This document shows positions 35,838 through 47,460 of a DNA stretch of 60,000 nucleotides, piece after piece. The stretch is from Adiantum capillus-veneris (lineage: Eukaryota > Streptophyta > Polypodiopsida > Polypodiales > Pteridaceae), in NCBI GenBank assembly GCA_014529385.2, contig CM043965.1:63990933-64050932 (forward strand). Reading direction: 5' to 3'. Every line of letters begins with the position of its first letter. The stretch's first letter is position 1. The notes beneath the pieces were generated by a model that saw only the letters and a program-made list of their open reading frames with translations, did no database searches and was not told where the DNA came from. The translations under genes and the position numbers were made by a program.

Positions 35838-38424
35838 GTATGTTTTGAGTTTCTTGTGCATGTTAGTGTTTCTTGTTACTGATTTGATACTCTTAATGTT
35901 AGATTTTGCTTTATATAGTATTGATTGAGTTTGTATTTTTTATCTCAAGCATTCAAGGTTTGAATGTAAATAATAAATTACTTGAGTTTTTGAATGGTGG
36001 ATCTTTAGACTAAAACTATAACATTTAATACTCACAAAGACTTAATTACTTAAGAGCTTGAACTCAATAAGTTTTGGACCTTTTATCAATACCCCCTTGA
36101 TATGATACATTAGATCGTAGCATGGTTAAATGGTGATGCTTCATAAATTGAACCTAGCTTAGACAGGTGTTGGAGCCTAAATTTAAACTAACCTTGCTAG
36201 AAGGGAGCTTATGTTTGGACTTTGAGAACTAGCATAAGTAATCAATTAGAGCATAGATTAGACATGTGGTGGTGGCCTTAGAGACCAAAATCTTAATGAG
36301 CTTGGAAAGGTATTTAAGTACTGCAATTTACTTAGTTTTAGTACTCACTAAAGGCATAGCTTGACAAAAGGTGGACCTTACATGGATCCTAATTTCAAGA
36401 GGTGTGGTAGACCTTCAAACCAAGCTCATATAGCTTGGACATGTGGTGGACCTTGCATGGAGACTAGTTTAGACAAGTGTGGTACACCTTGTAACCAACA
36501 CCCATTTGTTATATTAGCTTGGACAAGTGGTGGACCTTGCTTTTATGTTTCAATGGAGCATATTTTGGACAGGTGGTAGACCTTGTTTCTCTCCATGCTT
36601 CAATGGAGAGAAACATTAGCTTGGACAAGTGGTGGACCTTGCTTTTATGTTTTAAAGGAGCATATTTCGGACAAGTGGTAGACATTGTTTCTCTCCATGG
36701 TTCAATGGAACCCACCTTAGACAAGTGAAGTACCTTGAAACCAAACCCCCATAATACAACCTACTAAATAGGTTGGAAAATTGGTGGTATATGAAACCAT
36801 CCATGATAGAGCATAGTATAGGTGAAAACGTAGTGGTCCTTATATCAATTACCCATGCATAGCTTGGACAAGTGGTGGACCTTGATTCTCTCTATGTTTC
36901 AATGGATCCTATCTTGGACTATAGATATATCTTACTTATTTCCATGCTTCAATGGATTGTAGCTTGGATAAGGAGTGGACCTTCAAACAAAACTCCACAG
37001 CATAGCATATATTAACAATTCATGGGTTTTATAGAGATTTTCTTGCCTATTTTGGAGAGTTGGTACACCTTTATTCTCCATTCTTCAATGGATCTGAGGT
37101 TGGACAAGCGGAGCTGGAGAAGTGGTCAACCTTAAAATGAAACCTCCCATGCTACAACCCATCATAGATCGTATATGTAGTGGACCTTGAAACTCTTTTA
37201 TGTCCCTAGCTTAGAGAAGCATTGCACTCTTTATTATCTCCATACATGAAGGCAAGGTTGGACAAGTGGTGGACCTTCAAACCAGAATCTCTATGCAATA
37301 ATAGGCAAGTGGTGGAGCTTGTTTTCTCCATGTTCCAATGGAGCCTAGCTTAGACAAACAATGGAGCTTGCTTCTCTCCATGTTTCAATGGATCCTAGCT
37401 TAGAAAAGTGGTGGAGCTTTGATTCTCTCCATGTTCCAATGGACCATAGCTTAGACAAGTGGTAGACCGTGAAAAAACCCCCGTATACAACATATTATGG
37501 GGTTTTCATGTTTCAATGGCACCTAGCTTGGAAAAATGGTAGAGCTTGCTTCTCTTTATGTTTCAATGGATCCAATCTTAGCCAAGTGGTGGACCTTGAA
37601 ACAAGAATCCCCCCCCCCATGTACAACGTATTATGGGTTTTGAAAGCACTGGGAGAAAATAATAGCTTTGATAAGTGGTGGACCTTGCTTCTCTCCATGC
37701 TTCAATGGAGCCGAGGTTGGACACATGTTGGAGAGAAGATGGTTGCCCATGAAATAAGACCATGCATGCTATAATCAATCATATGTTGTACACATGGTGG
37801 ACCTTGCAATTGTTTTATATGCCTAACTTGGACAAGTGGAGGACCCTTGATTACCTCCAGATATCAACAACAAGCCAAGTTTGGACAAGTGTAGTACCAC
37901 CAAACCAAATCTCTATGCTACAATAGAGTATAGGTAGGACACGCAGTGAACCTTGATATCAAACCATCCATGCTACTAGAGATGATAGGTTTCACATGTG
38001 GTGGAACCTTGTATCAATGTTCTATGTGTAGTTTTTGACTAGTGATAGACCTTGAAACTAATCCCTCTAGGCTACAAGAAAAAAGAGATGGATGAGGAGG
38101 CTAGACTACTTTTGTTGCATCAATGCATCCCATGTTACCACATATACTATAGGGTTCTTGGATAAGTGTTGGATCTTGTGTCAATGCTCCATGTCTAGCT
38201 TGGACAAGTGGTGGACCTTGGTTCTCTCTATGCTTCAAATGGGCAATAGATTGGAGACACAGTGGCCTTTTTTTTCCAATGATTTTATTTTTTGGAAACC
38301 TTGGAGGCACCATGTAAGAGGCACTCTAAGTCTTCCATACAATAGACCTATTGGACTATAAAATAATGATATCTTTCTTTGATATTGTCATTATTTTATG
38401 CATAATATTTTCTTCTTTTTGCAG
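35838..38424 (+). other. Intron 2 of gene A (2.6 kb), containing array motifs
   Basis: The donor is GTATGT at 35838 and the acceptor TTCTTTTTGCAG ends at 38424. Phases match (1 into 2), giving the codon CAC across the junction. From about 36250 to 38220 the intron holds many diverged copies of TTGGACAAGTGGTGGACCTT in the transcription sense, for example near 36442, 36521, 36618, 36857, 37259, 38199. Spacers such as TCTCCATGTTTCAATGGAGC are shared with the large array. No coding frame is supported. Confidence 0.7.
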
Positions 38425-38981
38425 ACACAAAGGAGTTAAGTGATATAAAAACTAGATGTATTTCACACTATGATTGGCATGAAGATCCTTTTGGGACACC
38501 AACTTTTCCTATTCCCAAAGATGTAATTTTCCATATTAACGGTGTGGATTTTGAAGTGCGACTTTCATGTATTGAAGGAGCTGGTTATGGGCTATTTGTG
38601 CATACTACCCTGGAAAGTGGTTTGACTATTCTAAACTATGGAGGGCATAAGTATAGATTTCAAGACTGGAAAAAGATATGCAAAATTTTTCCAAGAGCTT
38701 ATAAATATTCTCTTCTAGAGGATCCAAACATAGAAGAAGAGGAAGATCAATCATACATTATTGGTTGTGTAGAAGAAGGAAACGTGTCGGGCTATATAAA
38801 TAGTTCTCACAGTACAAATGTCTGTCCCAACGTACGCTATACATTTGATCCAAATTTGCCACCTTGGCATAAATGCACCTCTTCACACATCAAGTCAGAA
38901 GAATATGGCCATGTATGCATTGAGACTATTTGTCAAGTTGAAGCAGGAGAAGAGTTGTTTGCTGACTATAACTTTACTTGA
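38425..38981 (+). CDS. Gene A exon 3: SET-domain C-terminus
   Basis: The exon is open from the acceptor to TGA at 38979-38981, giving about 185 codons (residues about 857-1041 of the spliced protein). The order is right for a SET lysine methyltransferase core: IEGAGYGLFVHTTLESGLTI (the G-x-G-L-F start with an 'I-x-x-G' step), LNYGGHKY, YINSSHSTNVCPNVRY in the position of the N-H-S/C-x-N-x block, and a terminal VEAGEELFADYNF. The His of the classical NHS/C motif is not in its usual place, so activity is uncertain. No post-SET Cys cluster is visible. Substrate unknown. Confidence 0.75.
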
Positions 38982-38984
38982 CAT

Positions 38985-39620
38985 TGTAAAGTATTGTACA
39001 TGGATGGAAATCTCAAGTACATGCATCATTTTCATTTTTCATGGATGAAATCTCAAGTGAATATAACATTTGATTATTGTTTAGTTTATGCTCAACGAGA
39101 ATCTAAAGTGCTCTTATGCTTTGTGTGTTGTCTAACTTATTTGACTACCTTGGCCATAGAATCTTGATTCTACTCTAGATTTGTGATAAATCTTACCAAA
39201 ATTTAATCAATGTCTAGGTTGGACAAGTGGTGGGGCTTCAAACATTACTGTCTTAAACAAGTGGAGTTATCTTACTTGAATAAGTGGTGGCCTTTGAATC
39301 CAAATCTAAGCCAAATCTCTAATTGTTTGCTTGTAGTCTAGGTTGGACATTTGGTGGACCTTGTATCCATGTTTCCTCAACAAGGGTGGCTTTTAGTTTT
39401 CACTTTAAGTACTCATCTTTAATAAAGTGTAGGATGGAAAATGTTGAGTTAGTAGATTGTATTTTAGACAAGTGGTGTTTGGTGTACGAATGCTGAAAAT
39501 GGTTGCAAGGATTCTAACAACGACTTTACCTTAAATAAATTTCTTACTAGGAGTTCTACATATAAATATGGTGAATAAAATTCTAGTGGTTTTGAGATAC
39601 CATTTGTGTGTGTGTTTTTT
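38985..39620 (+). other. Spacer between genes A and B, with scattered array motifs
   Basis: It contains plus-strand motif copies near 39215, 39346 and 39468 and ends in a pyrimidine tract and AG (39623) before gene B, so part is probably a 5'-UTR intron of gene B. I see no coding frame. Confidence 0.5.
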
Positions 39621-39637
39621 TAGATTCACAAACTGGG

Positions 39638-40821
39638 ATGGATAATGCTCCTATGGTTCAGTCAACAACTATAGAATCCATAGATTCTATGGTTTCTAAA
39701 GTGCCCAAGATGGATGATATTTCTATACTAGAGTCTAGTGTTGTGCAACTTGAGCAAGCTTCCAATAATGAGAACCAAGAAATCGATGCTTCAAAAATGC
39801 AACATACATCAAAAGAGACTGAAAAGTCCACTCACGAGCTATTGCCAATTGGTACTACGTCATGTAGCGTAGATGTTGAGAAATCCATGCTTACAATTAT
39901 ATTGGATTTAAATGGTCTATTGTTGAAACGTTCCCCTCAACCATCCTCACACCACAACTCAGTGCAAATGGATTCAAAAAGATATATTATACTCAGGCCA
40001 GGTTGCATCCAATTCTTGAAGACTATTTTACAGAGGTTTAATGTTGCAATTTGGTCGACAGCTACTAGGAATAATGTGTATCAAATCCTTGCAGCACTAA
40101 ACAACTTAGCTGAGGATACATTGCCTTTCTTTGCAATTTGGTCGCAAGATTTTGCTACACCGCTCAAACTCAAAAATTGTTTAGACCCGACAATCCAAAC
40201 GTTGAGGCAATGTTCAAGCCTCTAGCCAAAATTGCCATGGGGTTTGAATGTGATCCACAAAGAACAGTGCTTATTGATGACTCTCCTTACAAGGGATGTA
40301 TTTCACCAGCAAACAATTGCATTTTTCCACCACAATTTGATGCTGAGAAGATGGTTGACAATATGCTCTTGGAGGAGCTACTGCCATACTTGATTCAGCT
40401 TGATGAGAGAAGGGATGTGCGTGATTTAATTGCTTCTAATCGTTATGGACAACCTATAGTGACAAATGATAGTGAATACAAACAAATCATGGAGTATTGG
40501 AAGCAAAAAAATGATGTTTGGTCAGCTAAGGTGTTCTTTACAAGAAGAATACCACCTGCAAAAGGTGACAGGGATGAAACTATCATTGAAAATGCAAGTG
40601 ACACAAGCCACCGCAATGAAATGAGAAGAGCCCAAATACAAGAGATCTTAGCAAAGGAGCGTACACCCATTGAAAGCATGAAGGCGTCACAATTGACCAC
40701 TTTAGCTAGGCAATTGGGTTGTAACACAAAAGGAGTTTTGAAGGCAACCACAGCAAAGGCTTATATAAATAAGGTGAAAGCTGAGAACAATCTTCTAAGG
40801 CTGGATAGAAAGCAACCCTAA
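39638..40821 (+). CDS. Gene B: FCP1-like HAD phosphatase family protein with SAP-like C-terminus (one frameshift)
   Basis: The ATG at 39638 lies 14 bp after a splice acceptor (TTTTTTTAG, ending 39623). An acidic, low-complexity N-terminus (residues 1-85) is followed by ILDLNGLLLKR at about residue 90. This is the HAD motif I position of FCP1/NIF-type phosphatases, with the second Asp (general acid) replaced by Asn, as in a known plant subgroup. RPGCIQFLKTIL and VAIWSTATRNN (motif II) follow. The frame then shifts near 40170-40185, where one extra A in CAAAAATTG would repair it, and continues with TVLIDDSPYKGCISPANN (motif III/IV) at about residue 212. Residues about 343-378 (IESMKASQLTTLARQLGCNT) resemble a SAP DNA-binding helix pair. 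Total about 394 residues. Catalysis is doubtful without the second Asp. Confidence 0.75.
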
Positions 40822-40916
40822 GGTACTAGTGACATGTCATATATTCTTGATACACATACTTGAACACTCATGTGCATGGTATCTAACAAATCTTTCTTTT
40901 TATTCCTTCCTGCAGG

Positions 40917-41023
40917 ATCTTACAAAGGATACTACTAGATGGAGCTCAATCAATAGAGATTTTGATATGTTTGCTCAAAATAATGAAGCAGTCACCTACA
41001 TTTTTTGTTTATCAATTTCTTGA
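40917..41023 (+). CDS. Candidate last exon of gene B
   Basis: A good acceptor (CTTCCTGCAG, ending 40916) precedes DLTKDTTRWSSINRDFDMFA and more, up to TGA at 41023. It can be joined in phase 0 to a donor at 40771 (AATAAG/GTGAAA), replacing the last 16 codons, or it may be 3' UTR spliced from the donor just after the TAA (AAG/GTACTA). The sequence alone does not decide. Confidence 0.4.
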
Positions 41024-41173
41024 GAGACTTTCTTTTAGTTTGTAATCATCAAATGAAATGAAAAGTATCCTTCTTATAAGATTGCTGATGTTTTTCTCGT
41101 TCAAAACTTTCAATTGTGATTTATAGTTTTGTTAGCATGAGATTGTGCTTTTTTAGTTTGAAAAAAACTGTCA

Positions 41174-41258
41174 AAGATCCAAGTCTTTTTGGCTTTACTT
41201 AAGTTATTAATTGTGAAAGATCCAAGTCTTTTTGCTTTACTTAAGTTATTGATTGTCT
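41174..41258 (+). repeat. Tandem duplication of about 43 bp downstream of gene B
   Basis: AAAGATCCAAGTCTTTTT.GGCTTTACTTAAGTTATT occurs twice back to back (41174-41216, 41217-41258) with few differences. It lies in the presumed 3' flank of gene B. Confidence 0.85.
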
Positions 41259-41750
41259 ATGTAATAGTCCTTAAAACAATATCGGATGGCTTTCTTGCTC
41301 CCATGTCTCACATTGGTCTTTAGGTAAGACAAGTGGTGACCTTGAAAGTATGGTCTCATATCTCGATCAAGTGAAGAGACATGAAGCTTAAATATCACTA
41401 CTATGTATCTAGTGCTAAACTCCATCAAGACAAAGATACTAGAGTGCCAAATTGCAGTCTAGTTTAAGTGAGAATCCATTTGAGCTAAGGTAAAACTTAT
41501 AGTGCCTCATTTTTCTAGGATTCTACCCCATCAAGGAAGTTAGAATCTAGCACAAACCAATTAAGACTCTTTTGGATCCTAGATAGGACAATTCGTGGAA
41601 CTTAAGAGACTTATTATTGAGTTAGAGTTTAGTTTAGATAAGCAAAAGATCTTCAAACCAGCACTTGACTTTCTTACTATTCAATATTCAAAGTCCCTTG
41701 AGGCTAACAAATTACATACCTACTTGTAACCTAACTAATGAGTAATTATA

Positions 41751-44700
41751 TAGATCTAAGCAAGTATATATAATGAGTCTTCAAACTAATAAACCAAGGG
41801 AAGAGAGTAGCAAGGTCTACTACTTGTCCAAGCTCAGCTCTAGACAACATAGAAAGATGCTAGTTCTACTAATTGTCTAATTATAGGCATGGAGAAATGA
41901 TAGAAGGTTGAACACTTGTCCAACCTATCATCTCTAGTAAGATGGGAGGTTTGACCTTAAGATTCACCATGTAACCAACCTATACATCATTGTATTATGA
42001 AGAGTAGAAAAGAAAAGCTCCACCACTTGTCCAAGCTAGTTCTAAAATCCACATGGAGATAAGAAAGCTTCACCATTTGTCAAATCTCTCTTCCATTAAA
42101 ACATGAAAAAACTCAGCTATGTTGTACAGGGGAGACTTTTTTCCAAGGTCCACCACTTGTCCAAGCTAGGATCCATTAAAACATGGAAATAAACAAAGCT
42201 CCACCACTCGTCCAACCTTTAGAGTTGCAAAGTGTATGGGTTGTCTAAACTAGGTATGGGAAAATAATTGAAGGTCCACCACTTGAAACATGGAGCGAAG
42301 CAAGCTCCACCATGTCTCCAATATGCTAGACTCCATTGAAACACCCTAAACCCATGATATTTTGTACATAGGGGATGTACATTCAAGATCCACCACTTGT
42401 CCAACCTAGTATCCCTAGTAGCTTGATAGCTTTGGTCTCAAGATTCACCACTTGTCCACTCTATGTCATTGTATTAAAAAGGATTGAGTGTTAAGGTCCA
42501 CCACTTGTCCAACCTATAAGGTTATATTTTAAATGGTTTTTTTTCTCACAACTTGAACTACCCATGATATGTTTTTACATGGGAGTTTTGTTTCAATGTC
42601 CACCACTTGTCCAAGCTAACTCTATTGAAACATAGAGAGAAGCAAAGGTCCACCACTTGTCCAAGCTAGGGTCCATTGAAACATGGAGAGAAGGATGCTC
42701 CACCATTTGTCCAAGATAGGCTCCATTGAAACATGAAGAGAAGCAAGGTGCACCATGTCTCCAAGATGCTAGGGTCCATCTAAATACCTTAAACCCACCA
42801 TATTTCGTAGATGGGGGGTTTACATTCAAGGTCCACCACTTGTCCAACCTATTATCCCTAGTAGCACGAGTGGTTTGGTCTCAAGATACACCACTTGTAC
42901 ACTCTATGTCATTATATTAGGAAGAACTATGTATTAAGGTCCACCACTTGTCCAACCTATAAGGTTATATCTTAAATGGTATCCTTTCTCACCACTTGAA
43001 ATGCCCATGATATGTTTTACATGGGGGTTTCATTCCAAGGTCCACCACTTGTCCAAGCTAACTCTATTCAAACATAGAGAGAATCAAAGGTCCACCACTT
43101 GTCCAAGCTAACTCTATTCAAACATAGAGAGAAGCAAAGGTTCACCACTTGTCAAAGCTAGGCTCCATTGAAGCATGGAGAGAAGTAACCTCCATCATTT
43201 TTCCAAGATAGGTGCCATTCAAACATGGAAAGAATCAAGATCTACCATGTCTCCAAGATTCTAGGCTCCATTGAAACACCCTAAAACCATGATATTTTGT
43301 ACATGGGGTGTTTACATTCAAGGTCTAACACTTCTCTAACGTATTATACCTAGTAGCATGAGTGGTTTGGTCTTAAGATTCACCAATTATCCACTCTATG
43401 TCATTATATTAAGAATAACTGGGTGTTAAGGTCCACCACTTGTCCAACCTATAAGGGTATATCTTAAATGGTATCCTTCACCACTTGTCAAGGTCCATCA
43501 CCACTTTTCCAACCTGTAAGGTTATATCTTGAATGATATTTTTCCTTATCACTTGTAATGTCCATGCTATGTTTTACAAAGGGGTTTTGTTCCAAGACCC
43601 ACCACTTGTCCAAGCTAACTCTATTGAAACATAGAGAGAAGCAAAGGTCCACCACTTGTCCAAGGTAGGCTCCATTGAAACATGGAGAGAAGGATGATCC
43701 ACCATTTCTCCAAGATAGGTTCCATTGAAACATTGAGAGAAGCAATCTCCACCATGTCTCCAAGCTAGGCTCCATTGAAATACCCTAAACCCATAATTTT
43801 GTACATGAGGGGTTTACATTCAAGGTCCACCACTTGTCCAACCTATATCCCTAGAGCACGAGTGGTTTGGTCTCAAGATTCACCACTTGTACACTCTATG
43901 TCATTATATTAAGAAGAACTATGTGTTAAGGTCCACCACTTGTCCAACCTATAAGGTTATATTTTAAATGGTATCCTTTCTCACCACTTGAAATGCCCAT
44001 GATATGTTTTACATGGGGGTTTCATTCCAAGGTCCACCACTTGTCCAAGCTAACTCTATTAAAACATATAGAGAAAGAAAGGTCCACCACTTGTCCAAGC
44101 TAGGCTCATTGAAACATGGAGAGAAGGAACCTCCACTGTTTCTCCTAGATAGGCTCCATTGAAACATGGAGAGAAATAAGCTCCACCATGTCTCCAAGTT
44201 GCTAGGCTCCATTGAAATACCCAATACCCATAATATTTTGTACATGGGGGGTTTACATTCAAGGTTCACCACTTGTCCAACCTATTATCCCTAGTAGGTT
44301 TGGTCTCATGATTCACCACTTGTCCACTCTATGTCATTATATTAAGAGGAATTGGGTGTTAAGGTCCACCACTTGTCCAACCTATAATGTTATAGCTTGA
44401 ATGGTATTTTTTCTCACCACTTGTAATGCCCATGACATGATTTACATGGGGGTTTTGTTCCAAGGTCCACCACTTGTCCAAGCTAAATCTATTGAAACAT
44501 AGAGAGAAACAAAGGTCCACCACTTTTCCAAGCTAGGCTGCATTGAAACATGGACCTTAATACCAAATTATTTCTAGTAGCATGAGTGATATTTTGTACA
44601 TGGGGGGTTTACATTCAAGGTCCACCACTTGTCGAACCTATTTCCCTAGTAGGTTTGGTCCCAAGTTCACCACTTATCCACTCTATGTCATTATATTAAG

Positions 44701-46370
44701 AATAATTGGGTGTTAAGGTCCACCACTTGTCCAACCTATAAGGTTATATATTAAATGGTATTTTTTCTCACCACTTGTAATGCCCATGATATGTTTCACA
44801 TGGGGGTTTTGTTCCAAGGTCCACCACTTTTCCAAGATAACTCTATTCAAACATAGAGAGAAATAAAGGTCCACCACTTGTCCAAGCTAGGATCCATTGA
44901 AACATGGAGAGAATGATGCTCCACCATTTATCCAAGATAGGCTGCATTGAAACATGGAGAGAAGCAAGCTTTACCATGTTTCAAGCTAGGCTCCATTGAA
45001 ACACTCTAGGGGGTTTTATTTCAAGGCCCACCACTTGTTTAACCTATTATCCCTAGTAGCATGAGTGGTTTGGTTTCAAGATTCACCACTTGTATACTCT
45101 ATGTCATTATATTGTGTTAAGGTCCACCACTTGTCCAACCTATAAGGTTATATATTAAATGGTATCCTTTCTCGCCACTTGAAATGCCCATGATATGTTT
45201 TACATGGGAGTTTCATTCCAAGATCCACCACTTGTCCAAGCTAACCATATTTAAACATAGAGAGAAACAAAGGTCCACGACTTGTCCAAGCTAGGCTCCA
45301 TTGAAACATGGAGAGAAGGAACCTCCACCATTTCTCCTAGATAGGCTCCATTAAAACATGGACATAAGTAAGTTCCACCATGTCTCCTAGATGCTAGGCT
45401 CCATTGAAATACGCAAAACCCATGATATTTTGTACATGGGTGATTTACATTCAAGGTCAACCATTTGTCCACCCTATTATCCCTAGTAGGTTTGGTCTCA
45501 CAATTCACCACTTTTCCACTCTATGTCATTATAATAAAAGGAATTGGGTGCTAAGGTCCACCACTTGTCCAGCCTATAAGGTTATACCTTGAATGGTATT
45601 TTTTCTCACCACTTGTAATGCCCATGACATGCTTTACATGGGGGTTTTGTTCCAAGGTTCACCACTTGTCCAACCTAATTCTATTGAAACATAGAGAGAA
45701 ACAAAGGTCCACCACTTTTCCAAGCTAGGCTCCATTGAAACATGGACCTTAATACCAAATTATTCCTAGTTGCATGAGTGATATTTTGTACATGCGGGGT
45801 TTGCATTCAAGGTCCACCACTTGTCCAACCTACTTTTCCTAGTAGGTTTGGTCGCAAGATTCACCACTTGTCCACTCTATGTCATTATATTAATAATAAT
45901 TGGGTGTTAAGGTCCACCACTTGTCCAACCTATAAGGTTATATATTGAATGGTATTTTTTCTCACCACTTGTAATGTCCATGATATGTTTTACATGGGGA
46001 TTTTGTTCCAAGGTCCACCACTTGTCCAAGCTAAATCTGTTCAAACATAGAGAGAAACAAACGTCCACCACTTGTCCAAGCTAGGATCCATTGAAACATG
46101 GAGAGAATGATGCTCCACCATTTATCCAAGATAGACTCCATTGAAACATGGAGAGAAGTAAGCTCCACCATGTCTCGAAGATGCTAGAGTCGATTGAAAT
46201 ACCCAAAACCCCTGATACTTTGTACATGGGGGGTTTACATTCAAGGTCCACCACTTGTCCAACCTATTATCCCTAGTAGCATGATTGGTTTGGTCTCAGG
46301 ATTCACCACTTGTCCACTCTATATCATTATATTAAGAAAAATTGGGTTTCCATATCTAAATGGATCTTTG
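41751..46370 (-). repeat. Higher-order array in minus orientation, block 1
   Basis: AAGGTCCACCACTTGTCCAA, the reverse complement of the core motif, recurs throughout with the same succession of variants as at 23-33 kb. The minus-strand translation of 42593-42847 is almost identical to that of 29165-29410. At 41751-41880 the left end matches, inverted, the array edge at 32951-33080 next to gene A. Units are more diverged toward 46 kb. No gene is supported inside. Confidence 0.93.
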
Positions 46371-46684
46371 CTTGGATAAGTGGTAGACCTTGAGACCTAA
46401 ATACCCATTCTACACTAGAGCATTGGTTAAGCCTTATGCACTTCAAGCATACCTTTAAGAACAAGTAGTAGTTATTAGTTGACTTAAGTTTAGTTGACCT
46501 CCATGGTATTGAGACTAAGAGAGAGTGTAGCATAAAAAAGAGTCAGGATTTTAATTTGACTTTCTTTCTATTAATGAGTAGATCATAGATGGATTTTGGT
46601 ATCTAATAAAACCTTAGGGTAGACAATGTAAAACTCATGTCTATTGTTGTGTTTGCATTAAGTGTTCTTGTTCTTTAATTTCAG

Positions 46685-47460
46685 AACCATTACAGAAAAA
46701 TGGATTGGCTATATGCTGGCATAAATTGAAGAAAACTATTGAATTACCCATCCAACCTCCTCCAAGACCTTGTCCAAGGAATGAATCACCTCCTTATCAC
46801 CTACCACTTTCTTTCAAGGACATCAAAAGAGTACTTATCTTGGATCTAGAGGGGTTACTTCTCCAGACAATTGAAATGAAACATGGAGATTCTATGCCAT
46901 CTTGGGCTCAACACATGCGACTTGTGGAGGATAAAGATGAAGTTTATCATGTGGTGCGACCAGACGCACAAAGTTTTTTGGATTTTTGTGCTGAATACTT
47001 TGAGCTATGGATATGGAGTTGCTATAACTTAACAAGGGTGCAACGCATCACACAAAAATATTTTCCTGAGTAGTATACCAAGTTCAAGGTGTTTATGAGT
47101 AACAAAAATTGCCAAAATCCAAATATTATGTTAGGATTTACAAGGGTTTATCACAAAAATTTGAGTGATATTTGGAAGATATTTGAGGATTTGGATGCAA
47201 ACAATACCTTAATTTTTTATGACACTCCATATAGGGTGATGTGGAACATGCCAGGGACATATCTTATATTTCCAAAGATGTGGAGGCAAACTTCCGAGCA
47301 ACTTCAAAACTTCTTGCAGAGAACCATAATTCCATGGTTGGTAGGATGGTTGTATGCAAGAGATAAGAGAGTCTATACATACAACACAATTGTAAATCAG
47401 TATAGTGATTTTGAGACAAATTATGTCCTTGGTGTGTACTTGTCAACACGAAAGAATTGA
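46685..47460 (+). pseudogene. Segment C: second FCP1-like HAD coding segment with an in-frame stop
   Basis: Following an acceptor (CTTTAATTTCAG, ending 46684), one frame is open except for TAG at 47071-47073. It reads RVLILDLEGLLLQ (motif I with the second Asp as Glu), VVRPDAQSFLDFCAEYFELW, IWSCYNLTRVQR, then after the stop YTKFKVFMSNKN, TLIFYDTPYRVMW (motif III-like, DDSP changed to YDTP) and a tail to TGA at 47460. The segment starts in phase 2 and has no in-frame ATG near its start, so it is an internal exon or a captured fragment. It lies on the plus strand between two minus-oriented array blocks. Likely non-functional as a phosphatase. Confidence 0.7.

Noticed and set aside
38979-39640. 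Genes A and B as one continuous coding sequence
   Set aside because: Exon 3 of gene A ends with a stop right after a natural SET terminus (ADYNF), and I found no phase-matched donor before that stop to join to 39624.
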